The notes below the pieces were generated by a model. The model was not told the DNA's origin. It did no database searches and saw nothing but the letters and a program-made list of their open reading frames with translations. A stretch of 64,000 nt of DNA from CAWJKP01 sp963843465 (GTDB taxonomy: Bacteria; Planctomycetota; Planctomycetia; Pirellulales; Thermoguttaceae): positions 496,001 through 560,000 of the forward strand of contig CAWJKP010000001.1 of NCBI GenBank assembly GCA_963843465.1, written 5' to 3'. The translations under genes were made by a program, and so were the position numbers. Shown one piece after another: positions 1 to 9,213 of the stretch. The stretch's first letter is position 1, and the number at the start of each line of letters is the position of its first letter.

Positions 1-1
1 C

Positions 2-520
2 GTCGGCAAGGGATTTGCCGGCAATGGGGAGGTAGTGAAACCGTTCGCCTTTCGCGGGGGCGCGGGTTTCACGGTCCGCAACAACATCTTCGTGGCCGGC
101 CATGACGGCGAGTTCCTTGCCCCCGGCGGCTGCTCATTTCAGAACAACTGTTACTGGCGCACCAATGGCGATCTGCACATGGCCGGCTGTGCCAGCCTCG
201 CCGCGTGGCGAAAGCATTCAGGCCAGGAGATGCTCAACGGCGCCGCGGTTGGGTTTCAGGTCGATCCGCGATTGCGCGCCGCGGGCCACGGCGGCAACAT
301 CGACAATCCGGCGAAACTGGCCCGCCTGAGCGCCTATGACTTGTTGCCCTCCTCGCCGTTGTTGGGCAAGGGCCTGGACTTGGAAAGACTCTTCAAGATC
401 GCGCCAGGGCCATGTGATTTCCGCGGCACGCCGCTGCGGCCCGGAACACAACATTCGCCAGGTGCGATCGACGAGCCGACCATCGCAACGGCTTACGACG
501 CTTCGCCGGCCCATAGGTAG
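2..520 (+). CDS. Parallel beta-helix (pectate-lyase-like) secreted protein, C-terminal part
   Basis: The reading frame is open to the left edge, so the gene starts outside the window; about 172 residues are visible. The sequence has the short Asn-rich turns of right-handed beta-helix proteins (NNIF near the start, then FQNNCYW), followed by a tail of the type that reports distances to the end of a lesion list in this family (SSPLLGKGLDL, then a GAID-like ending). Such proteins are usually exported polysaccharide-binding or lyase-like proteins in planctomycetes. Substrate cannot be told. A second, complete member lies at 22731. The end is followed by a copy of the dispersed repeat described at 556. 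Confidence 0.6.
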   Translation, partial: VGKGFAGNGEVVKPFAFRGGAGFTVRNNIFVAGHDGEFLAPGGCSFQNNCYWRTNGDLHMAGCASLAAWRKHSGQEMLNGAAVGFQVDPRLRAAGHGGNIDNPAKLARLSAYDLLPSSPLLGKGLDLERLFKIAPGPCDFRGTPLRPGTQHSPGAIDEPTIATAYDASPAHR

Positions 521-555
521 CCGGTACTGAAGTGCGGAAGTCATTCTTCGGCCGA

Positions 556-640
556 TCCACTGACGCGCAGCCGCCGCTGGATGGCTTCCGGGTCGTCTTG
601 GGCCCGGATGGCGCCTCCAGCGCGCGATGATCCGGCCGGC
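556..640 (+). repeat. Dispersed repeat, copy A
   Basis: About 85 bp resembling the copies at 40818, 49990 and 56222. It shares ctgacgcgcag, then ggcttc followed by a gtcgtc-type core, and the block gcgcctcca followed by gcgcg. It lies between convergent genes, in the same orientation as the other copies. This copy lacks the downstream part (tggctggcagacgcca) seen in copies B and C. Confidence 0.5.
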
Positions 641-691
641 CACGGAGAATGCCTGTGCGCCCCCTTTCCGGCCTGACGGAATTGCGACAAC

Positions 692-2729
692 TCACCAAAT
701 CTTCACACGCTGCTTAGGCGGTAGATACATCTTGTCGCCCGGCTTCACCCGAAACGCAAAGAAGAACGCGGGTACATTGCGAACCGTGCCGTTGGCACGG
801 TATTCGGCCGGTGAATGCGGGTCGATGAGGAGCCGATTCTTGAGGTCGTCGATGCGGTACTTGCGGCGCCACACCTGGGCCCAGCCGATGAAGAATCGCT
901 GATCGCCGCTAAGCCCGTCGAGAAGCGTCGCCTCTTGGCCGGCGAGTGAACGACGGTAGGCGGCATAAGAAATGGTCAGGCCGGCCAGGTCGGCGATGTT
1001 CTCGCCGAGCGTGAAGCGGCCGTTCACTTTGTAGCCCGGCAACGGCTCGAAGCGGTCGTACTGCGCCGCCAGCGCGGCGCCGCGCCGGTCGAACTCCGCG
1101 CGGTCAGCCGTCGTCCACCAGTCGACGAGGTTGCCGGCGCCATCGTACTTCGAGCCTTGATCATCGAATCCGTGGCCGGTCTCGTGGCCGATCACTGCAC
1201 CGATGCCGCCGTAGTTCACCGCATCGTCCGCGGCACGATTAAAGAAGGGCGGTTGCAGGATCGCGGCAGGGAACACGATCTCGTTCATGTTGGAGTTGTA
1301 GTAAGCGTTGACGGTCTGCGGGGTCATAAACCATTCGTCGCGGTCCACCGGCTTGCCGAGCCTGGCGAGTCGCCGATTCCACTCGAAGGCCGCTGCGCGC
1401 TGCATGTTGCCGACCAGGTCGTCGCGCTGGATCAAAAGCGCCGAGTAGTCGCGCCACTTGTTTGGATAGCCGATCTTCGCGTTGAAGGCCGCCAGTTTGG
1501 CGAGCGCTTTCTGCTTGGTGCTCGGGCTCATCCAATCGAGATCGCGGATGGCTTGACCATAGGCCACGATGATGTTCTTGACCATCACGTCCATCCGCCG
1601 CTTGGCGTCGGGCGGGAAATGCCTGGCGACGTACATCTTGCCGACCGCCTCACCGAGGCTGCCCTCGACGGCGGCGACGGCCCGCTTCCATCGCGGGCGA
1701 TTCTCGGGAATGCCGCGGAGCGTGCTGCCGTAGAAGGCGAAGTCCGCCTCGACCAGCCCCCGGTTCAGCAGATTCGCGTGCCGATGGACTACTTTCCACG
1801 TCAGCCACGCCTTCCAGATTCCCAGCGGCGCCGAGTCCGCCATTTCGGCGACGGCCGTGAAGTACGACGGCTGTGCAACGATGAGTTCCTCCGCGGCGCC
1901 GGCGCCGACGGCGTCGAGGTACGACTTCCAGTCGAAGCCGGGCGCCAACCGGACAAGCTCCTCGCGGGTCCGCTTGTTGTAGGTCTTGACGTTGTCGCGG
2001 TTGTCCTCCTTCGACCACTGTACCCTAGCCAGCCGCGTCTCAAAGGCCACGATCTCGGCGGCGGCGCGTTGGGCATCGGCGACGCGGCAAATCGCCAGGC
2101 TCTGCGCCACGTGCGCCCTGTAGGCCGCCAGCTTCTCCTCGTACTTGGCATCCCAGTAGTAGTCGCGGTCCGGGAGGCCGAGGCCCGCCTGAGAAAGATG
2201 AAGGATGTACTGATCGGATCGCTTGGCATCGGGAGCGATCGAACAGTGCAGGACGCCGCTGATCCCGACCCGCGTCAACTCGGCGAGCATCCGTACGAGG
2301 CCGGCCTTGGTCTCAATCCGGTCGATCGCCGCGAGCGTGCCAGCGATGGGCTTGATGCCAAGCCGGTTGGCCTGTGCCTCATCCATGTACGAGGCGTACA
2401 GGTCTCCGATCTTCTTTTCAGGGTCCGCTGCGTTCTCGCCGGCGCTGGCACAGCTTCTCGACGATGGCGAGGACGTCCTTTTCGGCCTGTTCGGCAAGGA
2501 CTGTGAAGGCGCCGTAGTCGGCACGGTCGGCGGGGATCTCGGTCTTGGCAAGCCAGGCGCCGTTGACCGCGTGGAATAGATCATCCTGGAAACGCACGGA
2601 CGGGTCGAAGTTCGCCCGCTCGATGCCGCTGGTGAGCGGCTCCGCGGCCTCGCTCTCCGCTGCGCAGGCCGCCAGCAACGTGAAAGTCGGCACGAAAGCA
2701 AGCAACCAGCGCGGTCTCATGGTAGCCAT
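692..2729 (-). pseudogene. M13-family (neprilysin/PepO-like) metallopeptidase, frameshifted
   Basis: The N-terminus (from 2729) has a lipoprotein-like signal (LLAAC) and the start of an M13 domain (FDPSVRFQDDLFHAVNGAWL). Near 2440-2450 the homology moves to another frame (ENAADPEKKIGDLYASYMDE) and continues to the stop at 692. The zinc-binding motif HETGH is at 1172-1186 and the second motif ENIAD lies near 1000; the C-terminus ends in the usual PGDKMYLPP region. Total length of about 680 residues fits the family. M13 enzymes are exported zinc peptidases acting on oligopeptides. One indel separates the two halves, so this is either a recent pseudogene or a sequencing error in an otherwise intact gene. 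Confidence 0.8.
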
Positions 2730-3131
2730 CTCGCTCGATGAACGTCACCCAATGTTGTGCCACGGACTACCGCACCAGCGGTATTCGGGAACCGCACACG
2801 CGGCTGCATTCTTGTATCACAATGCAGACGCGCACGCAATGACTGCCAAGCGGCATCGACAAATACGGTGACATGCCGAGTTCGAGCCGTTTTCCGCATT
2901 GGGCCGATTCTCCTCGCGCGCCGCCTGGCCTGTGTGGAGCGGACAGCTTACGCCATGCGGGCAATGGGCAAGATCCACGTCGGTCGGCTGGTGATCCTGC
3001 TGGGCGCTGGTGGCCAAGGGGAGCCCGAGGATGTAGTCTGGTATAGCGGTGTGGGGCTCTACGAGATGCCGTGGTGCCGCGGAAGCCGATCCAATCTTGA
3101 CCCTACCGGTTCGCGCGAGAAGGAACACCCA
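2730..3131. other. Divergent intergenic region
   Basis: About 400 bp between the divergent M13 peptidase and CE7 esterase genes. I see no convincing coding sequence or RNA gene; both promoters should lie here. A ribosome-binding-like stretch (gagaaggaac) precedes the esterase ATG. Confidence 0.4.
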
Positions 3132-4430
3132 ATGACCCAGCGTACGATCTGCTCGTTGTTCGCCGCTGCACTCAGCGTGCTGCTCCCGGCGGTTTCCATC
3201 GCCCAGGAACTCCTTGTCGCCCCGGACAGTGTCCAGGGCATCTACCAGGCTGGCCAAACCATTCGGTGGAAAGTCCAGGTCAAAGGAACCGATGTCTCCG
3301 AGGCCGCGTTCACCCTCAAGAAGGGCGGCTTGAAGGAAGTGACCAAGGGCAAGGTCCCCCTCTCGAAAGGCATGGGACAAATCGAAGCCAAACTCGACGA
3401 GCCCGGCTGGCTTCTTGCGGAGGTGAGCATCAAACCCAGCAAGGATAAGAAGGTCTCGGCGCTGGGCGGCGCCCTGGTCTCACCGGAGAAGATCCGGCCG
3501 GCTTTGCCCCGCCCGGAAGACTTCGATGTCTTTTGGGCGGCCAAGCTCAAGGATCTTGCGGCCGTGGCGATGAACCCGAAGCTCGACCCCGCCGACAGCG
3601 GCAATCACAACGTCGATTACTTCAAGATCACCCTGGACAACATCCGCAGCTCCCACATCCGCGGCCAGCTTGCTCGTCCCAAGCAGGGCGGCAAGCTGCC
3701 GGCCATGCTCATCGTGCAATGGGCGGGCGTCTATCCGCTGCAAAAGGGCTGGGTCACCGGTCGGGCCGCCGAGGGCTGGCTGGTGCTGAACATCAACGCC
3801 CACGACCTGCCTATCGACGAGTCCGAACAGTTCTACAAGGACCAGGCCACGGGGCCCTTGAAGGACTATCCGGCTATTGGTAACGATGACCGCGAGACCA
3901 GCTACTTCCTGAGGATGTACCTGTCGTGCTACCGCACCGCGCAATACTTGACGGAGCGTAATGACTGGGACGGCCACACGCTGGTCGTCACGGGCGGCAG
4001 CCAGGGGGGCTTGCAGTCGATCGTCACGGCCGGGCTGCACCCGAAGATTTCGGCGGTCCTGGCCTGCGTGCCCGCCGGCTGCGATCTCAACGGTCCCGTA
4101 GCCGGCCGTATGCCTGGCTGGCCGATGTGGTACTGGAAGACCCAGGGCAAGGACGAGGTGAAGGTTCGCAAGGCCGCCGGCTACTACGATGTCGTCAACT
4201 TCGCCTCGCGCGTGAAGTGCCCCGTGCTCATCGGCGTCGGCCTGATCGACACCACCTGCCCCTCGCCCGGCGTCTATGCCGCCTACAACCAGTTGCAGGG
4301 TCCCAAGGAAATCGTCGTGCTCCCCTTCGGCGAACATGGCGAAAAGAAGGGCTCGCATGGCCCGTACTATGTACGGTTCAACGCCTGGAACCAGGTTCTG
4401 GTCAAAGGCATTCCCGCCCCGGTAAAGTGA
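3132..4430 (+). CDS. CE7-type acetyl xylan esterase / cephalosporin-C deacetylase-like secreted hydrolase
   Basis: 432 residues with a clear signal peptide (start chosen at MTQRTICSLF; the frame is open further upstream but without a signal sequence). An N-terminal beta-sandwich-like segment (about residues 25-115) precedes an alpha/beta hydrolase domain. The nucleophile motif is GGSQGG near residue 288, the acid is in LIDTTCP, and the His is in the HGEKKGSHGPY region at the C-terminus. CE7 enzymes remove acetyl groups from xylo-oligosaccharides and related compounds. The stop codon coincides with the junction to an ARH gene fragment, which begins in another frame at 4427. Confidence 0.85.
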   Translation: MTQRTICSLFAAALSVLLPAVSIAQELLVAPDSVQGIYQAGQTIRWKVQVKGTDVSEAAFTLKKGGLKEVTKGKVPLSKGMGQIEAKLDEPGWLLAEVSIKPSKDKKVSALGGALVSPEKIRPALPRPEDFDVFWAAKLKDLAAVAMNPKLDPADSGNHNVDYFKITLDNIRSSHIRGQLARPKQGGKLPAMLIVQWAGVYPLQKGWVTGRAAEGWLVLNINAHDLPIDESEQFYKDQATGPLKDYPAIGNDDRETSYFLRMYLSCYRTAQYLTERNDWDGHTLVVTGGSQGGLQSIVTAGLHPKISAVLACVPAGCDLNGPVAGRMPGWPMWYWKTQGKDEVKVRKAAGYYDVVNFASRVKCPVLIGVGLIDTTCPSPGVYAAYNQLQGPKEIVVLPFGEHGEKKGSHGPYYVRFNAWNQVLVKGIPAPVK

Positions 4431-4627
4431 ATCTTTGCGACGACGCCGACACGACCGGGGCCGTCTGCGGGCAGCTTGCTGGGGCGTACTGGGGCGAGTC
4501 GGGCATTCCGCAGGAGTGGCGAGAGGGGCTGGCAAGGTCGGAGATGATCGAGAAGACCCTTCGGGGGCTGCTGGCAGGCCAACCGTCACCCGATCCAGCT
4601 ACTGGTGAGTTAAGAGGCGGTGAATGA
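4427..4627 (+). pseudogene. ADP-ribosylglycohydrolase (DraG/ARH family), 3-prime fragment
   Basis: The frame from 4427 reads DDADTTGAVCGQLAGAYWGE and continues to a stop at 4627. This is the characteristic C-terminal metal-binding block of ADP-ribosylglycohydrolases, where DDADT supplies magnesium ligands. About 300 upstream residues of a normal enzyme are absent and no start codon or ribosome site is visible, so it is a remnant. It begins exactly at the end of the CE7 gene. The N-terminal end of a similar gene is found alone at 50137. Confidence 0.75.
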
Positions 4628-5874
4628 AGGGTATAGGCGTGAGTAGCCCAGTGGCGGTGGTCACGATGGCTTGGCGGATTTCGTTACTGCTGGCTTTTCT
4701 GTCGCTTGGCTCGGTGTCGGTCGCGGACCTGCCAGATCTCAAGGCTCGGGCTTCCAGCGGCGATCCCAACGCCCAAGTCAGTCTGGGCATCGCCTATCGG
4801 GATGGCAAAGAGGTGGCTCGCAACTACGCGGATGCTTTGGCGTGGTTCCGCAAGGCGGCGGAGAAGAACGACGCGGCGGCCCTGGACAATCTCGGCTGGA
4901 TGTACGAACACGGGCTTGGGACAGCCGTCGACTTCCCGGCGGCGGCCAAATACTACCGGGCATCGGCCGACAAGGGGCACTTGCGGGGCGAGTGGAACTT
5001 GGGGCGGATGTATGCCGACACTCCCTGGGGCCACTATGACAACGCCGAAGCGGCCCGCCGGTATCGTCAAACCGCCGAGCGCGGACACCGCGAAGCGCAG
5101 TACCGCATGGGGCTGGCGTACCTCCAGGGGATGGGGGTTCCGGCCGATGATGCCCAGGCGTGCCAGTGGTTCCGCAAGGCGGCCGACCAAGGCAATGTTG
5201 CCGCTGCGCTGGCGCTGGGAACGATGTACTGTCTCGGGCGCGGCGTGGCCCGGAGCGAAGAGCATGCCCGCACCTGGTTTGCCAAGGCCGCTTGTCCAGA
5301 CGATCGCCGCGCAGCGGACGCCCTGGAGTGGCTCGATCTACGCAAGAAGCCCCCAGTCGCTGGCCGGTTTGCCTACCTCAAGATCGCGCACATTTCCCAG
5401 GGATGGAATATGTGTGGCGTGGCAGCGGCCACGATGGCGACCGCGTTTCATGGCAAGACGGCCGACCAGTACGAGGTGAAGAGGCTCTGCGGCAGCCCTA
5501 TGGGCGAGGGCACCGACTGGATGGACATCGTCTCCGCTGCCGCCAAGCTGGGATGCCATTGGGAACTGGTGACCTTCCCCAACGACCGAGCGGGGCTCGA
5601 CGTTGGGCGAACCAGGATGATGGCATGGCTCGACGCCGGGCATCCGATCCTGCTGGACATCACCGTGGAACCTCCAGGCCGTTCGCCCACCGGCCATACG
5701 GTCGTCTTGGTGGGCTACGATGCGGCGGGGGAACGGTGGATCATCGACAATCCGGCGCTGGGGCCGCCGGGAATCCAGTTCTATGACCTGCCGACCCTGG
5801 ACAGACTATGGCACTCGCGGTGGTACTCGCAAAAGTCCCCTGGTATCTCCCGACCAATCATCCTGACCCGCTGA
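4624..5874 (+). CDS. Secreted Sel1-repeat protein with C39-like cysteine peptidase domain
   Basis: 416 residues from ATG 4624; an in-frame ATG at 4666 gives a more standard signal peptide (MAWRISLLLAFLSLG) and may be the true start. Five or so Sel1-like repeats (about residues 45-235, each with an A..WF.KAA-type core and G.GV) are followed by a peptidase C39-like domain. Cys is in WNMCGVAAATM, His in GHTVVLVGYD and the Asp/Asn in WIIDNPA. Sel1 repeats bind partner proteins; C39-like domains cleave leader peptides or have lost activity. Substrate unknown. The start overlaps the stop of the ARH fragment (ATGA), which is probably accidental. Confidence 0.8.
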   Translation: MKGIGVSSPVAVVTMAWRISLLLAFLSLGSVSVADLPDLKARASSGDPNAQVSLGIAYRDGKEVARNYADALAWFRKAAEKNDAAALDNLGWMYEHGLGTAVDFPAAAKYYRASADKGHLRGEWNLGRMYADTPWGHYDNAEAARRYRQTAERGHREAQYRMGLAYLQGMGVPADDAQACQWFRKAADQGNVAAALALGTMYCLGRGVARSEEHARTWFAKAACPDDRRAADALEWLDLRKKPPVAGRFAYLKIAHISQGWNMCGVAAATMATAFHGKTADQYEVKRLCGSPMGEGTDWMDIVSAAAKLGCHWELVTFPNDRAGLDVGRTRMMAWLDAGHPILLDITVEPPGRSPTGHTVVLVGYDAAGERWIIDNPALGPPGIQFYDLPTLDRLWHSRWYSQKSPGISRPIILTR

Positions 5875-6009
5875 CGCCAGGAAGGCCAAGATCGTACCCC
5901 GCCTGGGACTGGCGGACAGCAGAAGTTTGTGCGAGAATGGCGGAACATGGACGGGGCGCGGTAATTTCACGGATGGCCTTCGATTCAGTCTTGACGAGGC
6001 CAGAAAGAA

Positions 6010-7236
6010 ATGACCGAAATCGTCACCGTCCAGACCGTCCAGACCGTCCGTGACCTCCGCCGGCGCTGGAAACCGCACAAAGAGCGGCTCCTGGCCGCGG
6101 CGGCGGGAATTGTCGGCGCGGCGCTGCTGGCCGGCGCCGCGGCGGCCCAAGACCGCCCCGTCGCCGCAGTCAGCACCCCCGCCCACCACGGCAATCGGCT
6201 GCTGCCCGAAGACTTCCACCTCCTGGGTGGCTGGCGCGTGGCGATGCCGTTTTGCGGCGGTGGGCTGGCCATCGACTCCAAGAACAAGCGGTTCTTCACC
6301 AACGGATTTGGTTCCGCCGACGAGATCATGGAATTCTCGTTGATGCAGCCGAATCCCAAGACCGGCGCCGTCGAAGAAGTCAAGATGGGCAAGGGCGACG
6401 ACGTCGCTAAATGGCCGCGGCTGGACCCGGTCAAGAAATACACTCGCTTCTGGGAAGGCGGCTATGCGGGCGGCCTCTTCTATGAGGACAACTGCCTGTG
6501 GGTCAGCCCGAGAAAGTTCTACGACACCTCGCCTCCCCTGGAGTTCAGCCTTTACGGCAAGGACCTGACCACCGGCGAGGTCAAGACGAAGCTCGTCAAG
6601 CTGCCCCGGGCGGCCTTCGGCGGCGGCTTCGTGAAAGCCAAAGGCGGCAAGCTGGCCAACACGCTGCTGGGCTGCGGCGGCTACGAGTCGGGGCAAGGCT
6701 CTGTGGCCGGCCCCACGCTGGCCACGGCCGACGGCAAGATCCTCATCAACCAGAAGAACCACGGCACGTCCGAGTTCTCCCAGCGCGAGCTCCGCCCGGC
6801 CAATTATTGGCCGAAGGACCACAAGAACGGCTGGATGGCCCTGGAGCCGCAGAACGGCGTGGGCCGCTGGGCCTGCGACCGCATCCACGCCGGCGGCATC
6901 TGGACCCCGCGCGGCATCTGCTATTGGCCCTTGCTCGGCGTGGGCGACATCGACTACCAGCGCCAGAGCGAGACCTTCGGCGCCTCCACCGAAACCTGGC
7001 TCTACACCTACGACCCGAAAACCTATGACAAGGTTGAATTCAACCTCTGGAAATACGGGCACGTGCAGGGCCAGGAAATGGGCCCGGACGGCCTCGTTTA
7101 CCTGCTGGTCCGCAACATGTGGCAGTCCGCGCTCTACAAGGTGGATTCGGTCATCATGGTGTTTGACATCGGCGAGAAGGCATCCTCGATAAGAGCCAGC
7201 GGACAGAGAAGTACAGCGAAGCCGACTTCCTGGTGA
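6010..7236 (+). CDS. Chimeric secreted protein: HEPN-gene leader fused to an exported domain of unknown function
   Basis: Residues 1-30 (VQTVRDLRRRWKPHKERLL) match the start of another truncated gene at 13130 and resemble the N-termini of planctomycete HEPN-like proteins. The next 20 residues are a signal-peptide-like Ala-rich hydrophobic stretch (AGIVGAALLAGAAAAQ). The rest, to about residue 385, is an unrecognised mature domain with many Gly and aromatic turns, possibly a propeller. The final 20 residues run into a phospholipase-D gene fragment in another frame. The internal position of the signal sequence suggests that the native start lay near residue 28 and that the leader was added by recombination. 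Confidence 0.55.
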   Translation: MTEIVTVQTVQTVRDLRRRWKPHKERLLAAAAGIVGAALLAGAAAAQDRPVAAVSTPAHHGNRLLPEDFHLLGGWRVAMPFCGGGLAIDSKNKRFFTNGFGSADEIMEFSLMQPNPKTGAVEEVKMGKGDDVAKWPRLDPVKKYTRFWEGGYAGGLFYEDNCLWVSPRKFYDTSPPLEFSLYGKDLTTGEVKTKLVKLPRAAFGGGFVKAKGGKLANTLLGCGGYESGQGSVAGPTLATADGKILINQKNHGTSEFSQRELRPANYWPKDHKNGWMALEPQNGVGRWACDRIHAGGIWTPRGICYWPLLGVGDIDYQRQSETFGASTETWLYTYDPKTYDKVEFNLWKYGHVQGQEMGPDGLVYLLVRNMWQSALYKVDSVIMVFDIGEKASSIRASGQRSTAKPTSW

Positions 7237-7690
7237 ACGTCGGCATCCCCGTGCGGATCGACGCCCAGCACGCCATCGCGCACAACAAGATCATGGTCAT
7301 CGACGGGGCGACGGTCATCACCGGCAGCTTCAACTTTACCAAGAACGCCGAGGAGAACAACGCCGAGAATCTGCTGGTGATCCGCTCGCCGGACCTGGCG
7401 GCGAAGTACACGGCGAACTGGCAAGCCCATGCCGGCCACTCCGATCCCTACGCCGGTCGCACGGAGGGTTATTCCCAAGCACATCGCCCAACGGGGCAGG
7501 CCGAGCCGGTTGCGCCCGCAGCCCCCCCCGACCTCGGAAGGCTACGTTGCGTCGAAGAACTCCGGGGTGTTCCACCGGGGGGATTGCAAGTCGGCGGCGA
7601 TGATTTCGGAGAAGAACCTGGTCAGGTACAATACGCGGGAAGAGGCAGAGAGGGCTGGCAAGAGGCCGTGTGGGGGTGCAAACCCCAGGA
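7170..7690 (+). pseudogene. Phospholipase-D-family nuclease, C-terminal half, frameshifted
   Basis: From about 7170 the frame reads LDKSQRTEKYSEADFL, then an HKD motif (HNKIMVIDG) and TGSFNFTKNAEENNAENLLVI, as in Nuc-type PLD nucleases. After about 7515, at a run of eight C residues (around 7518-7525), homology moves to the next frame. There a small Ada-like metal-binding tail follows (SGVFHRGDCKSAAM, NLVRYNTREEAERAGKRPC). The first HKD half and any signal peptide are missing because the sequence is joined to the chimeric gene upstream. A second copy of the tail alone is at 20067. Confidence 0.7.
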
Positions 7691-7719
7691 ATCTTCAACA
7701 ACTCGAAAGGAGAACATCC

Positions 7720-8175
7720 ATGTCGAATCAGGGAACTGCTTTGGTTGCTGCTGCGGGCGAGCACTTCGTCGCATATCGTTTGTCGGCTCTTGGATTCCCT
7801 GTCGCCCTTACGCGCGGTGGCTCTCCAACTGTCGATTTGATGGTTGGTGACCTTTCTGGCAACGCCGCGATTTCGTTACAGGTGAAGACGTTAAGCGGTG
7901 CTTGGCGGGAATATAAACGCAAACCCGAAAACAATCATTGGGAATGGACGGTTGGCTTTAAGGTTGCGAAACTCACTGGCAGCAACATCTTCTACGCATT
8001 AGTTGACCTCAAGTGGAATCAAGGAACGCCCGATGTTTTCATCGTTCCCTCGAATGTCATCGCTAAGGCATTTGAGAACACCAATTGGAAGATGAACGTG
8101 TATTGGCTCATGGCGAACCAGAAGGACGCTTATTTTGAGGCGTGGAAGACCATCACTGATCGGCTCAAGGACTAA
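7720..8175 (+). CDS. Small PD-(D/E)XK-like protein, probable nuclease fold
   Basis: 151 residues; ATG 7720 is preceded by gaaaggagaaca. The early segment has the layout of a restriction-nuclease-like core: a helix with E (AAAGEHFVAYRLSALGF), a beta strand ending in the acidic residue (TVDLMV), and a strand with QVKT. The rest is Trp-rich (WEWTVGFKV, YWLMANQKD). Base composition is visibly lower in GC than its neighbours, which suggests recent acquisition. It resembles small hypothetical proteins linked to mobile elements; activity is inferred from motif spacing only. No partner gene is obvious, since both flanks are gene fragments. Confidence 0.55.
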   Translation: MSNQGTALVAAAGEHFVAYRLSALGFPVALTRGGSPTVDLMVGDLSGNAAISLQVKTLSGAWREYKRKPENNHWEWTVGFKVAKLTGSNIFYALVDLKWNQGTPDVFIVPSNVIAKAFENTNWKMNVYWLMANQKDAYFEAWKTITDRLKD

Positions 8176-8283
8176 TGGTCGCGGGCGTCGGCAACATCGA
8201 CGCCCCTCCCTTATGGAATCCCCGGAGAGACCGCCAGCGCCCCCTTGCAACGGGCAATCGGCCTCATCCACCGGCCTCCCGGC

Positions 8284-8562
8284 CCGATCCGCTTCCAGCA
8301 GCTTCCGGGGCCTCTCGGCCAGCAACCTCCGTGTCTCCCGCCGCTTCCCCTTGATCTGGGGAATCTTCATCTGGTCGTAGGCCGTCGTCCGGTGCCGCAT
8401 CCAGGCGATCACGGCGGCCTGGGCCCGCTTGGAGATCGGAATGCACTCGGTCCTGGCCACGGTGCCGCCGCCGACCGGCGTGGCGTGCAGGGTCACGACG
8501 TTGGCCAGCTTCTCGGCCAGTTCGGAGTAGGCCGGTGCAAAGGCCAGGAAGGCGATCAGCGG
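8284..8562 (-). pseudogene. DUF2293-domain protein fragment
   Basis: The minus frame contains GGGTVARTECIPISKRAQ followed by AAVIAWMRHRTTAYDQM and a basic helix (KRRETRRLLAERPRKLLEA). This resembles the DUF2293 pattern of a GxxVGR-like strand, then an A(V/H)xRHxxTxYD helix. Flanking sequence in the same frame is not similar to the family and no start with a ribosome site is visible. Function of DUF2293 proteins is unknown. Confidence 0.45.
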
Positions 8563-8648
8563 CCTGGATGACACAGGCCCGGTCCACCGTAATCGGTTCG
8601 ATGGCGAGCAGGGGAGTCGCCCAATCTTAGTCCAACCGCTCAGTCCCT

Positions 8649-9035
8649 CTACCAGACATCCGGCCACTCTTCGTCCAGCACGACCTCGTGCGCGTCCAGC
8701 ACCCACCGGAGATCGTCGTCCATCGACGGGTCGTCGAAGCCCACCGCCAGGACGTGGTCCACGGCGGTGCCATAGCCACCGACCAGCTTGGTGCTCGTCT
8801 GCGGGCTGATCAGCGACAGCATGGCCAGGTTCGACGGGTGGACCGTGCGCCGGGGATCGCCCTGTGTTTCAACGCACAGGACTTTGGCTGGCTGGTCGCA
8901 GTAGATCCCGACGCACTTGCCCTGCCGGGTGTGGATTATGATCTTGGGGCTGCCGGGCGGCACGGTGATCAGGCCGTCTGGGGCGGCGAACTCGCGGCGG
9001 GCGTTCGGGAGCTGACTGCGGGCACGCTTGGACAT
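8649..9035 (-). CDS. Conserved small protein of unknown function, intact paralogue
   Basis: 128 residues from ATG 9035, preceded by aggagatccatc on the minus strand. The N-terminus is basic (MSKRARSQLPNARR), then come a beta-rich segment (GLITVPPGSPKIIIHTRQGK), a Cys-containing stretch (YCDQPAKVLCVET), a Gly-rich turn (KLVGGYGTAVDHVL) and an acidic tail (DDPSMDDDLRWVLDAHEVV). I do not recognise the family. A frameshifted paralogue lies at 28446. Both copies sit on the minus strand next to a truncated gene (DUF2293 here, dinB there). Confidence 0.65.
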   Translation of the reverse strand: MSKRARSQLPNARREFAAPDGLITVPPGSPKIIIHTRQGKCVGIYCDQPAKVLCVETQGDPRRTVHPSNLAMLSLISPQTSTKLVGGYGTAVDHVLAVGFDDPSMDDDLRWVLDAHEVVLDEEWPDVW

Positions 9036-9213
9036 GATGGATCTCCTGGGGAAAGGGGGTGGGCTTGGCCGCCCGAGACAGGGTGGCAACAGATGGAAAG
9101 GCAGCGGGACCACCCCGACTACAGATAATGCCGGGAGCGGCGGCGGGTTTTAGGAGAGGCGTTGCCAATGGTGCCCCAGCCAGTAGACTGGGAGAAATGC
9201 TCCGGGATAGAAA

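Noticed and set aside
1157..2506. A 449-codon plus-strand open frame
   Set aside because: It lies antisense to the M13 peptidase, has an Arg/Val/Asp-rich composition typical of a shadow frame in high-GC DNA, and shows no family pattern.
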